Of a stretch of 64,000 nucleotides of DNA, positions 11,396 through 23,577 are shown piece by piece. Every line of letters starts with the position of its first letter. The stretch's first letter is position 1. The position numbers were made by a program, and so were the translations under genes. Below the pieces are notes generated by a model. The model had not been told where the DNA came from and made no database searches. It worked only from the letters and a program-made list of their open reading frames with translations. The DNA comes from Homarus americanus (taxonomy: Eukaryota > Arthropoda > Malacostraca > Decapoda > Nephropidae), in contig NW_024753828.1 in the NCBI RefSeq assembly GCF_018991925.1, forward strand, positions 1,535,620 to 1,599,619. The letters are read 5' to 3'.

Positions 11396-11522
11396 TATAG
11401 TCACAGGTAACCTGGGTGCAGAACCCTACGAGCCCGACGCCCGTCCAAGAGGGGGGGGCGGGGTCACTGCTCCCAGGCAGGAGCCCTGTGTTATAGGCAG
11501 GATTGTGATGTAATCAGGGAAG

Positions 11523-12289
11523 ATGACCACAAGCATTAGGATTAAACATAGAGATAAGGGACACTCTATTGGAAGAAGAAAAGTGGCAGAAAACACTTAT
11601 TACAAATTACAAGTCCCATTAACAAGAATATTTAGTACCAACGAAGGTCTCAGAATAATCTGTAAAGATGACTTTGATTCAGACAAACTCCTCTCAAAAG
11701 AAGCCAGAGACTTTTTTTTACAATGAAGGACTTGTTGTTGTCATGCCTCTAGAACAAAAAGCAGACAGATCAGTTTTTTGTTCGCCAAGTCGACCAGGAG
11801 ATCGGGAGGAAGACATCTGAAGATCTGAAAGATGAGCTTGAACGCCAAAACAGTTGGATGAAGATCGAGGAAGTTATCAACATTACACTCATCTTTTCAA
11901 GATTACCTTCGAAGAAGTCTCAATGGCTGAAAAAGTAATAAAACAAGGCTTTCTAATATTTAACATGTCAGTAACACCTCATCAAATATACATTTATCAA
12001 TCTGCAAACTTGCTTTTCTTATTACGAGTATGAAGAACACACAACGAGAGACTGTCCAGAAAAAGAGAAAAAGTACTGTGCAGGCGACGACCACACTGAA
12101 TGTAAGACCCACATGTTGGCTGTCTCAACTGTAAGAGAAACGGGAATGCACATATAGGATACAGAACGTTAGCAATGGCATGCCCAATGAAAAAGCACAT
12201 GATAAAGTACAAGGAACAAGAAACAAGGAAAAAGGAACAAGAAAAGAAGGACACGACATACGTTGAAATAGCCAAGAGAACAACATAAA
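11523..12289 (+). pseudogene. Jockey-type LINE ORF1 (gag-like), frameshifted
   Basis: An opening ATG frame runs 11523-11726 (67 aa). The frame then shifts several times. At about 12010-12100 a zinc-knuckle region is visible: CFSYYEYEEHTTRDCP followed by CAGDDHTEC. The first knuckle has a Tyr where the second Cys is expected. A third block (CLNCKRNGNAHIGY) lies one frame over at about 12115. It precedes the endonuclease domain, as in Jockey elements. Not functional. Confidence 0.65.
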
Positions 12290-12990
12290 ACTCTTTAACT
12301 ATTATGTAAACCAAAGAAATAAATCGGGCGAGAAAAATGACGGAGTAGCTATAGCGGTTAAAAGAAACTTAAAATATAAACTAATCGATGACTTCCAGGA
12401 TGAATTTCTAGCAATAAAAATAAATACAACTCAAGGAGACGTAATTATTGCTACTACTTATCTGCCACCGAGACGACCCTACTTACCTATAGAAGACCTA
12501 TTAAAATTGGCTAACAATAGTCATCCGATGTACATCTTAGGAGACTTTAACGCCAGACATAGGATTTTCGACAATACAAATAATAACGCCGTGGGAAACG
12601 CCCTTAATCAATCAATAAACCTAGGGAAAATCAATCATCTAGGTCCTAACTTTCCAACCTGGAGAAATCACAATACATAATCGACACCAGACAAAATTTT
12701 TACCAACAACAAAGCCTTTTTCAATTCCCATATAAAACAAGGACCTCTCACAGGCAGTGACCATCTATCAATTATACTAAGACTGTCAACAAACCCCATA
12801 CAGATACCAATAAAAAGAGACTGAAAATGAGTAAAACAGACTGGGACAGCTTCAAAGACGACTTAGGTAATCACCACTCGATTAACCTACAAGGGAAAAC
12901 AACAGAAGACATAGACTCAGAAATTGACAGACTGCACTCAGCAATAAAAAACATCTACAACCAAACACACTCCTACTTCACACTTTAGAA
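12290..12990 (+). pseudogene. Jockey-type LINE ORF2: APE endonuclease
   Basis: Reads GVAIAVKRNLKYKL, then TTYLPPRRPYLP, YILGDFNARHRIF, LGPNFPTW and PLTGSDHLSI, the ordered motifs of the apurinic-like endonuclease (GDFN and SDH are catalytic). At least one stop interrupts it, near 12680. Confidence 0.8.
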
Positions 12991-14580
12991 CATTACCCAA
13001 CAACAGGCTAACAGAAGAAGTTAAATTAATCCAAACCCATTACAATGAAATAAACAGGTATATGGAAAGACACGGCAGTAACAGATGGCTATATACGACA
13101 CAGATAGCACTACAGATAAAATTAAGAGACGCATGTAAGGAAGCAAAAAAAAAAAAATGGAATGATATTATGAATGGCCGACAAGACTAAAGACACAAAA
13201 ACATTTTGGACTTCCATAAACAAGATGATGGGGCACAACAAGCAATACACACCATACATTAAAGACCAAAATGGAACAAAACTGTACGAGGAAAATGAAC
13301 AAGAGTCAGCATTCAAAAGGGAATGGATAAAAGTTTTTAAAATATCATATGAGGAAAATGTAGATTTTGATAGTGAACACGAAGAAAGGATAGAAGAAGA
13401 AATGGGAAGACACATACATAGAATCACCCCAAGGCAATATATAGACTATAACTTATTACCTAATAATCAAATAATAACCATGGGAGAAATGATGCACCGT
13501 CTGAGGAAATTTAAGGAAAAGGCCCCCAGTCTCACAGGTATTACACGATATATGATTATAAATCTACCTGAAAACATCTTAAAAACATTATTAAACATTT
13601 ATAACGCATGCTTAATATCCGGTTACTTTCTAGACAAACTAAAATATGCAAAAACGATATTTATTCCCAAGGAGGGTAAGGACAATAAGGAAATATTAAA
13701 GTACAGGCCAATATCTTTATTAGAAATAACCGGGAAACTACTGGAAATTTTTTTAAATTCAAGACTTATAACCTTTTTAACACAACATGGGAAAACTAAC
13801 AACAGACAACATGGATTTATGCCCAATAGAAATACCCTAACTGGAATAGCTACAATAACGGAAATAATTGTAATAGAAAAAAGCAAGGGTAACCAGATCA
13901 ATATAATTTTAAGGGACGTTTCTAAGGCTTTTGATAAAGTTTGACATTTAGGCTTAAAATACAAAAATATTAAAATTGGGACTTAACGAACATTTGCTAA
14001 GAATATTGTTTAACTATTTAGATGTTAGGAAAGCACAAATTCAAATTGGAAACCTTATGGGAACTATGTTTAATCTTGAGAGTGGAGTACCTCAAGGAGG
14101 ATGCCTTTCTCCAACACTTTATAAAATATATACCGCAGACATACCTCAACCAACCCCCTTTAGCGAATATGTAATGTTTGCTGATGATATTATTCAAATA
14201 GTATCATACCCAGGAAAACCAACCCAATTTATGGCTCTCTACACGGTAAGAGCGATAAAAAAAATAAATGACTTTTAGAAAAAATGGAAAATCAGGACAA
14301 ATAAGAACAAATTCAAGATAATACCAATAGCCAAGATCAAAACAAGTCCAGTAATAGTCGACCAGGAACTATACCCATACGACACTGAAGGCAGGATGCT
14401 TGGACTAAAACTAACAAAAAGCGGATGTATATCATACATAAAAGATAAAGAACGACAGGCAAGAATAAGATTATAAAAAAATAAAACTTAGCCCTTAGTA
14501 AAACGAGCATTAAAAGTTTACAAACAGTACAAAATATAGCCTTCAAACTTTTATATAACGGAGATTGACAGGGGTTGAAG
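12991..14580 (+). pseudogene. Jockey-type LINE ORF2: reverse transcriptase
   Basis: The longest frame is 13174-13944 (256 aa) with IPKEGKDNKEILKYRPISL and VSKAFDKV. After a frameshift, 13976-14278 continues with SGVPQGGCLSPTLY and the catalytic YVMFADDII. The domain continues with shifts to about 14560 (LQTVQNIAFKLLYNGD). The 3' end is missing, and the next sequence is the (TA)n block. A similar 3' end lies upstream at 10150-10595. Confidence 0.85.
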
Positions 14581-14773
14581 AAAAAGTGGTGAAACTGAAA
14601 TAGAATAGGAGTATAGGAGTAGAAGGAATCTGGGCTCAAAAGATCTCTTCATCTTTCCTATTAGTGTTTTATCTTTGTTTTGCTCCCTTGGGTCGTCAGA
14701 CCTTTGTATTAATATTGTTTTATTTATATAGTGCTGCTTATTATACTTTTTTCATTTTTTATACTGCGATGGA

Positions 14774-15185
<412 letters not shown>

Positions 15186-15189
15186 TATA

Positions 15190-15448
15190 TATATACTGTT
15201 AAAAAAACTTGTAAAATTTACAGTAAATTCTCTGGCTATAATGTTGCCAAACATTTTCTGTATAATTTACAGAGATTCTGTATATATTTTTACATAAAAT
15301 ATCTGTTGATTTAACAGATTGTTTGTAAAATTTATACAGATTCTGTATATATTTTTACATAAAATATCTGTTGATTTAACAGAATGTTCCTCAAATATAC
15401 AGAGATTATGTATATATTTTGACATAAAATATCTGTTGAATTATACTA
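15190..15448 (+). repeat. 65-bp AT-rich tandem repeat, about 3 copies
   Basis: Three units start near 15269, 15334 and 15400, each with CTGTATATATTTT and ACATAAAATATCTGTTGA followed by a variable end. The CTGTTAAAAAA...TTTACAG block next to it occurs on both sides of the adjacent (TA)n. Confidence 0.8.
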
Positions 15449-16059
<611 letters not shown>

Positions 16060-16095
16060 TCATGTAGATCCACAATGACAACGTGGATAAGATAA

Positions 16096-16185
16096 ATCTT
16101 GATAAAATCACACGGGAAGATGGAAACAACGGAGTACCTTAGCTTTCGTCTTTATTCAAGACATCCCGTGTGATTTTATCAAGAT
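16096..16185. repeat. Perfect 22-bp inverted repeat hairpin
   Basis: Arms 16096-16117 and 16164-16185 are exact reverse complements (core TAAAATCACACGGGA), with a 46-nt loop containing CCTTAGCTTTCGTCTTTATT. It is bounded by (TA)n on both sides. It could be a small foldback transposon or the rearranged end of one. Confidence 0.7.
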
Positions 16186-16205
16186 ATATATATATATATG
16201 TATAT

Positions 16206-16976
16206 TGTTACGACAGTGTCGTATTTTTCTATTTTTTTTTTATAACATGCTTCCATGTTGTTGCATATTATTCCTGTAATGATGTGTTATATTTACTATT
16301 ATATAATCTAGTCACCTTACCCTGTGCTGTTAAGGTTTTAACTGTTATTATTTGTTCAAGCCCATCTTATTTCTTCATTTAGTATTGTAACAAGCATTCT
16401 TTATTTCTCTAACGACCATCTGCATCGTTAAACGACCCATGTTTCACCGGCATGGCGGGAGCCGACCTTATATATAGGACCCACCAGCAGACGGAGTTTA
16501 GTCCAGTCCCTCTGCTCATTCAGTTCACGTTGTTTTGAGTGACACTTGTCACCTGTTACTTATACTTCATTTTATTTCTGTGTTGTTCCTGTCACCACCA
16601 ATGTGGTATATCTATGTGAGTACCTATTTATGTCTCTTATGTGTCTATCAGTGCTTGCTTAGTTACATTTAAGTAATTCAGTGTTGTTTCCCGTTAGTTA
16701 ATTTCAGTGTTAGTTATTTTATATGTTTATGTAATGTTAACGTAATCCAGTGCTTTATTTTTATTCTATATATTTAAGCAGTTCTTTTGATGTTTCGATG
16801 TTTAGTATCATTTGTGTCTTAAAAGTTTCGATAGTGAATCTATTTGTTGTGACAGCCTACGAGGCTCTTTATTGTGTTAATATTTAATTTAATTAAATTC
16901 TTAAGGGTTTACTTTATTTATTTCTATTCCCTTTTAATTTACTGGTTATCAAAGTAAATTAAGAGACGGCGTAACA
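16206..16976. mobile_element. Probable solo LTR in (TA)n
   Basis: 771 bp starting TGTTACG and ending CGTAACA, so it has a 7-bp terminal inverted repeat and the TG...CA ends of an LTR. Inside there is a TATATATAG box (about 16469-16477) followed by GTCCAGTCCC and a TTCAGTTC initiator-like site. It sits between TA repeats (TATAT left, ATATAT right), so a target duplication is plausible but cannot be proved. No coding frame of note. Confidence 0.6.
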
Positions 16977-16993
16977 ATATATATATATATACT

Positions 16994-17073
16994 GGAATCG
17001 CCGCCCTCCGGGCGGCTCTTTCGCTAGGCCACGGTAGGACGCCACCCTCCGGGAGGCTCCACATTGTCTCACT
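16994..17073 (-). repeat. 80-bp hairpin-rich module, copy 2
   Basis: About 90 percent identical to 2899-2978. It contains two strong palindromes, CCGCCCTCCGGGCGG and CCCTCCGGGAGG. On the minus strand it abruptly replaces the expected continuation of the Helitron Rep frame. Confidence 0.75.
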
Positions 17074-17640
17074 GTAGTGCATTAAGGTGTCTGCTTTGAT
17101 TCTGACTCTGTACTCGACAGAAGGCATGTTTTCCAGGGCATTTTTAAATAACTGTACATACGTGTTGCGCTCATGCAGCATTTCTTGGGTAGATAGGACA
17201 ATGTCATGTCTGACACCTTGAATGTTGCCACGCCCGATAGTAGTCTGCTTTTCATGATCTCCCATGAAGTAGATTTGGAGGAACTTTGCCTGCTCATCTT
17301 CCAGTGGTAAGAGGGATCCTGCTTTGTGATAGACTTGACCCTGGACTTTGAATGTGGGCATGTATCCATGCTCACGAACTACTCTGATAGCTCCAAAGGA
17401 CGTCATCTGGAAGCATGAATTGTACTTCCGTATATTTTCCAAGAAGTGTTTTGAATCTGGTGTTGTTCCCAGCATGAGAGTCTTCAATGGTTGTGGTGGT
17501 TTTTCCAAATATGGCAGTCGTACTTTCCCATGAGAGCAGCACAGTCCAGTAGATTCTCCTTTGTACTTCTTTGCACCGCAGTATTCACATTTCTCATCCA
17601 TGTTGCCAATGACAATAGAGGAATACTTTTCATATTCTAT
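17074..17640 (-). pseudogene. Helitron Rep N-terminal fragment
   Basis: About 190 codons on the minus strand read the conserved N-terminal domain of Helitron replication-helicase proteins: CEYCGAKKYKGE, CCSHGKVRLPYL, FLENIRKYNSCFQMTSFGA, TFKVQGQVYHKAGSLLP, KFLQIYFMGDHEKQ and LFKNALENMP. The Rep catalytic motifs and the helicase are absent. It is cut at one end by the 80-bp module and at the other by a 25-bp minisatellite starting within 10 bp. The frame is open, so decay is mostly by truncation. Confidence 0.85.
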
Positions 17641-17644
17641 ATAT

Positions 17645-18183
17645 AGCATCATCCATCATCACTACATATAACACCATCCATCATCACTACATATAACACC
17701 ACCCATCATCACTAAATATAACATCATCCATCATCACTACATATAACACCATCCATCATCACTACATATAACACCATCCATCATCACTACATATAACCTC
17801 ATCCATCATCACTACATATAACGACATCCATCATCACTACATATAACATCATCCATCATCACTACATATAACACCACCCAACATCACTACATATAACACC
17901 ATCCATCATTACTATATATAACACCATCCATCATCACTACATATAACACCACCCATCATCACTAAATATAACATCATCCATCATCACTACATATAACACC
18001 ATCCATCATCACTACATATAACACCATCCATCATCACTACATATAACATCATCCATCATCATTACATATAACACCATCCATCATCATCACTAATTATAAC
18101 GACATCCATCATCACTACATATAACATCATCCATCATCATTACATATAACACCATCTATCATCATCACTACATATAACACCAT
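17645..18183 (+). repeat. 25-bp minisatellite, locus 3
   Basis: More than 20 units identical in type to 3120-3760. The right edge (CAGATTAGTAAAGTAC, then TTTCCGAGATTCTCGTG near 18190-18222) closely matches the edge of locus 1. Confidence 0.95.
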
Positions 18184-18268
18184 TCATCTTCAGATTAGTA
18201 AAGTACTTTCCGAGATTCTCGTGGTTATCAGCATATACCTAGATCACGCGCACCTACAGTGATTTACT

Positions 18269-18338
<70 letters not shown>
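18184..18338. repeat. Array-edge sequence and (TA)n
   Basis: The edge block (TCTAGGTATATGCTG on the minus strand and CACCTACAGTGATTTA on the plus strand) recurs inverted at 39505-39545, also beside (TA)n. It is followed by about 35 TA units up to the LTR start. Confidence 0.8.
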
Positions 18339-18339
<1 letters not shown>

Positions 18340-20078
18340 GTAACCGGTCGGAATTACTGGACTTATCTCTCACTTGACTTGTGGTTTATTATTAGATGGA
18401 AATTGCACTGGAAGCGCCCCTCTGAGAAAAAACCCGAACCAGCACAAGAACACTTAAATTTACTAGCAAAATGAATTCTCTGTGACCCGTGGAAGGATAG
18501 CATCTGTGATTAGTATGAATGAGACACACTGTAAAATTTAGACACTTATATTCCCTCCAACACTAAAGACACAATCAAATAATGGTACACCAACATATGC
18601 ACACCTCTTAACCTGAACTTAAAACACTACTCTGGGGAATAAAAGTTATACATGATATTGAAATTATTAGAAACTCAGACAATGCCTCATTAGACAACAA
18701 TAAATTCAAAGTATTAAGAAGTGTTGCTTGCACACATGAAACAGGCCTTAAGTGTTCTCACCAAAATTATATCAAGCACTGAGGAAATGGTATAAAAATA
18801 AGAAAGTATTAAATGCACCATGAATAGGCCTAAAGGGCACTCAATAAAATAATATTACCCCAACAAATGCACACCTCCTAACCTAACTCAACACTACTCT
18901 GGGGAACAAATGTTATACCTGAGATTGAAATTATAAAGAAATATTAATTGCATTAAAGGAACTAAATCACAGTATCACTTACAACATAAGGGGGAAAACT
19001 CACCTGAAAGAGTTCCCTCATTCTCTGGCATCAATTGGTGACGCAACATTAAAAAAACAATACTATCAAAATTATTTAAGAAATATTAACTACACACAAA
19101 ATATCACTATTATTAAGAAGTTACTGGGTCCACCAATACCCGTGAACCATGCTTCACCCAACACAACATACACCCACAATAAGGGAGATAAAATATTTCT
19201 CTAGGTATCCCCTAGACTCCTGGTCTCAGTTTGTGACCAATAATTTACTCAGATAGCCTCAGTGTACTCTCAGTGCATCCATGGGCGGGAAGAGAGTGAG
19301 CCAATCAGCCCTTGTTCAGTGGAGAGAAGCGTTAGCTTCTTGTAGTAAAAGGTTTTCACTAACTGCTTGAAGATATGTGATATTGCGAGCCGAGGTAGAA
19401 GAGATCTGGCGACCCCAGACGATCGTCAGTTGTGCACCCAGACAGCTGGTTTCACTTCGGAGATCTCTAGCTAACCCGGCTGACCAGTGACAAGCCTGCA
19501 CTGATAGTTCCAACTGCGACAATCGCTAATCATCAATCATCAACGGCAGTCTCAAAAGGCAGTCAGTCTCTCCCAGTCAAGTGGGTTCTGATGGAAACCC
19601 TGAAAGAACTCACTGTTAGCTCTTGTTTACTTTATCACTGCCCTATCTAAACCCTGTCTGAGATCGAATGAGACTTACTTGTTATACTGCAATAGCCCAA
19701 CACAGGTGACTAGACCACGTGACCGTTTTGTGGACGGACGGGCAGGTACGTCCTGTCTGTTCGATCGCTTTCGTGTAACTGAGAAACAGATTGGCTCGTG
19801 CTTTCCCAAGCCTAGGCCTACGTGACATATTTTCCCGCATAACTGATAGCTTCGTTGGGACACACTTAACATTTTTAGACTGAGAACCGATCTATATTTA
19901 TATTTCATTTCATAATTCGCCTCCATATTAATTCGGTAAATTACATTTAATATCGTATAGGCCTAGTTCCAGAAATTCTCACTCAGTGCTGGAGCGTTGT
20001 CTTCCCTCAGACGACCTTGAACTCAGTATCGCCAATGGCGCGGTGTTTGAAATTACACTGAAATTTCTGAATATTACA
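18339..20078 (-). mobile_element. LTR of second family, copy A
   Basis: 1,740 bp, TGTAACCGGTCGG...ATATTACA. It aligns along its whole length with the LTRs at 34580-36380 and 37682-39481 but is clearly diverged. The 3' flank (20079-20225) continues into the same internal sequence as 36381-36545, so this is the 3' LTR end of a minus-strand copy whose remainder is gone. It is inserted in (TA)n. Confidence 0.85.
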
Positions 20079-20221
20079 ATCGATCCCCCTAAAAAAAGAC
20101 AGCACTGTCCTCAAAGGAGAAAAGCATGCAACGACCCCCAGAAAAAGACTTGTTCGACATGCTGTATCTCACTCTGTAACGGGCAGCGCAGCATTCTCGT
20201 CTTGTCTTCTCCCTCTCTCTC
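20079..20221 (-). mobile_element. Internal fragment of second LTR family
   Basis: Starts CGATCCCCCTAAAAAAAGAC like 36382 onward. It includes the pyrimidine run (purine on the minus strand) expected for the polypurine tract. It is cut by (CA)n(TA)n. Confidence 0.75.
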
Positions 20222-20766
<545 letters not shown>

Positions 20767-20979
20767 CGTGGGAATATTTACACAAGTATCATGGTTAAGG
20801 CATTAAATATTAGCTCTGATTAATGTTTTAATTAATATTTATGATGCAAATAAATATTAATAGTTTTACACAACCATAGATAAATAAAAGATTTATCTTT
20901 ATTATGAATGGACATGTTAACATCTCTTCTATTAGCTTCTCGGCAAAACACATCTGGACATCAATATATAAAAGTTATT

Positions 20980-21463
20980 GTCAGTGTTTTTGTTGGAGTG
21001 TCTGTTCGGAGTCTCTGTTTACAGTTTTAAAGACAGCTGAAATTTGGCATGAAAATTTGTGTGCACCCCAGAAGTGTCCAGATGGTGGGACTATGGAGGT
21101 TAGATGAACCCTAATCCCATAGATAGGAACCCCCTCATAAAAACGTTTGGTTTGGTATAGTATACAAGATAATGCAGCGGTGGGGGAGAACTGATGGGAA
21201 CGAACCCCACCAAATAATGAAAGTATAATGTGGGTGCTTAGCCCTGCAAGGGCCAACCTCCCCCTCATGAAAAGTGAGTGTAAATGATAGTGTAGTGGAT
21301 ATAATGAAGATGCTGGAGAGGATATAGTACGGATATTAGAGATGTTGGAGAAGATACATGGTAGATAACATAGTGGATTGTAGATCATAGTGTAGTAATG
21401 GACATGGGCTAGAGGCTGCCCCTCAAAAATAAGCTCAGGCAGAGCCGGGTACTTCAGCTAGTT
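20980..21463. mobile_element. Possible Helitron-like (Helentron) remnant
   Basis: It contains AGACAGCTGAAATTTGGCATG, of the kind common at one end of Helitron-like elements. It ends GCAGAGCCGGGTACTTCAGCTAGT, resembling the CTAGT terminus of Helentrons with a short GC hairpin. No Rep/helicase reading frame is present. The family assignment is tentative. Confidence 0.35.
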
Positions 21464-21494
21464 AACATTACATAACTAATAATGTACACTGGTC

Positions 21495-21836
21495 TCATTC
21501 AGATATGTTCTCGTTCCCTGAAATGGAAATCTGGCTGGCATTCTGTACATCTACTGTTGAACTGTTGTCTTTCTTGTAGTTTAGTGTAACATTGGTTTGG
21601 AATGATGATTGTGCTGTAGATCGACCTTCCTCACTGGCCAAGGACAACTTCAGCCCTAGGAATCCACTGAAAACATAAAGGCTGAATATGGCACCGACGA
21701 GGTGCTCGTAAGAGGGGTAGAAAGAGAGAGTAGAGGTGTAGACGGCGGTGAAGATGGCGCTGTCCACTACAGGCCACAATACTTCGAGGATGGCCAGAAG
21801 CGACATGTATCTTCCTATCTCGTCACTATCACACAG
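21495..21836 (-). CDS. SLC46/PCFT-like transporter, C-terminal exon
   Basis: An open frame of 113 codons follows an acceptor-like TTTCATGTTTCAG ending at 21837. It begins LCDSDEIGRYMSLLAILEVL and continues AIFTAVYTSTLSFYP and LVGAIFSLYVFSGFLGLKL, which match the last two transmembrane segments of the SLC46 branch of the major facilitator superfamily. The tail is hydrophilic with several potential N-glycosylation sites. The minus-strand exon at 55433-54273 ends in a phase-0 donor just where this exon starts, so it can be its continuation across a 32.4-kb intron. The alternative is a tandem paralogue, because a decayed MFS exon piece lies at 22200-22310. This exon itself has no stop or frameshift. 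Confidence 0.7.
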   Translation of the reverse strand: MCDSDEIGRYMSLLAILEVLWPVVDSAIFTAVYTSTLSFYPSYEHLVGAIFSLYVFSGFLGLKLSLASEEGRSTAQSSFQTNVTLNYKKDNSSTVDVQNASQISISGNENISE

Positions 21837-21844
21837 CTGAAACA

Positions 21845-22195
21845 TGAAACTTGCATTATTGAATCATACAGAACATTTTATTAACAAAAGTATCAGGATG
21901 AGGAAAAACTTTCAGCGGACCTGCGATTTAGGTGGCGATATAATGGAGCGAAGAGAACACACTCCAAGTGACGGAGTGTCATACTTATAACCATATAGGA
22001 AGAGTCTTAGAGGGCTTGATACCAGAGATGTGTTTTATCTATTTTTTTTTGTATTGGAAGGAGGGGGAACCTAACTGTTGTATGATTTTATTCCACTCAA
22101 TTTAAAACAGGGAACTGTCTGCACAGTAAGAATAGACACATTCAGATAAAAAAAGAGAAATTGTTGATGGAACTCCTCAAATTTACTTGACGTGT
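21845..22195. other. Intron-like non-coding sequence
   Basis: No gene or repeat recognised. Confidence 0.35.
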
Positions 22196-22310
22196 CGTGT
22201 TGTCTGGTACGTAACTGTGGAAATATAGGTAGTATCACCCAGCCCCACCAATGCTAGAAGAACCTAAAATAATCCTGACGGGAAGAGCGCTTCTAGGAGG
22301 TGATGACTTT
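22196..22310 (-). pseudogene. MFS exon fragment, paralogous
   Basis: The minus strand reads LLEALFPSG and nearby sequence. About 55 bp are roughly 75-80 percent identical to the transporter exon at 55000-55055 (both contain GACGGGAAGAGCGC and TAGGAGG with GCTAGAAGAA). The sequence on either side does not continue the protein. It is a relic of a second copy of the transporter gene. Confidence 0.55.
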
Positions 22311-22607
22311 GCTATGAAGTACAAATCTTCTGGGAAAATTATAGACCTTATCGAGCTTTTGTACCTTCACTATTAGTCCATGGGCCAGGGCATGAAAATA
22401 TGTAAAATGGTACGTTCCACCTGGGGTGGCAAAACCTACGTAGGATTTCTTAAATGGTTTATGTCTGGGATAAATTTGGACTTGATAATCTGTGCCCTCT
22501 CCACCCCCACCGTCCACACACTCCCCCACCGTCCCACCAGACCACCCAGCTGACCACAACTCAGCCGTCTCCACACTGCCAGCTATTCAGCCCTTACTAG
22601 CTCCAAT

Positions 22608-23529
22608 ATGTCTAAGTTGGCTGCTAGTATCAAACATTCAAATTTCACTAAACAACAGCTGACTCATGTGATAATGGAAGTCCAACAGACTCTCATACAG
22701 GACGTCATACAACAAATGAATAAGGGGACCATCAGGAAGCTAGAAGAGGCTAACCGGCGTCTCACTGACCAGCTAAATGAGATTAAAAGAAGCTTGGAAT
22801 TCTGGCAAAAGGAAATAAGTGACTACAAGCAAAGTTGAACGTTGAAGCTTAAGAGAACCGAACACTCAAGACCAAAGTTCAACAGCTGAGTGAGGAAAAT
22901 TCCAAGCTCAAAGCGGAACTAACAACAACAGCAGACCGGGTGAATTATGTGGATGACATGGGGCGGCGAAACAACCTCAGGATTGCCGGTATCCCTGAAG
23001 ACACCCATGAGAACTGGGAGTCTTCCCAACGCAAAATTTCACGCTTGCTGAATGAACATTTTAAACTTCCTGAAGTAAAGTTTGACCGTGTTCAACGCGT
23101 CAGGAAACCCAACTCCTCCCGCCTCCTGAAAGGCACCACAATCTTCGTCAACGAGGATCTCTGCCCAGGTACGACTAAAGCCCGTCTACAGCAAATGGAC
23201 CAGTTTAAAGAAGCCAGGAAACAAGGGAAACATGTGACGTTCAGTCATAAAACTCTTGTTGTGAGGGATTGGGCAAGTGGATACCCGCCCACTCACCCAC
23301 CTGCTGTACCAACCCCCCAAGCCCCTCGAGAACCCCCTCGAGAACCCCCTTCCCACTGAGGGGGAACCAGCCACTGTCCCTATCACCTTCGGAGTTTCCC
23401 CCCCTGCCGGCTAACTCGAGAATTACACGTCTACCCTCTGTGGTGGAAACCAACAACCCTCAAAACCGAGTGACAGGAGCACCTCCCACTCCATCTGGGA
23501 ATCACCCTCAACAGTACCGGTCATCCTAA
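22608..23529 (+). pseudogene. L2/CR1-like LINE ORF1
   Basis: The first part (22608-22838) is a coiled coil (QQTLIQDVIQQMNKGTIRKL, EEANRRLTDQLNEIK). After a frameshift near 22840 and a stop near 22854, the coiled coil continues (KVQQLSEENSKLKAEL) and joins an RRM-like domain at 22940-23260 with VDDMGRRNNLRIAGIPED and FDRVQRV, as in LINE ORF1 RNA-binding proteins. The C-terminal part is Pro-rich (PREPPREPPSH). ORF1p normally forms trimers and binds element RNA. About 50 bp separate it from ORF2. Confidence 0.75.
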
Positions 23530-23577
23530 TTCTGTTGGTTGTAGCACTTGTGAGCACGTTACCCCCCCACTATTATA

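Noticed and set aside
20981..21388. 135-codon minus-strand ORF
   Set aside because: No similarity recognised. It overlaps a sequence that looks like a Helitron-like remnant, so it is not called as a gene.
22293..22574. Minus-strand ORF of 93 codons near the LINE start
   Set aside because: Low-complexity Gly/Glu frame opposite a C-rich LINE 5' region. No recognisable domain.
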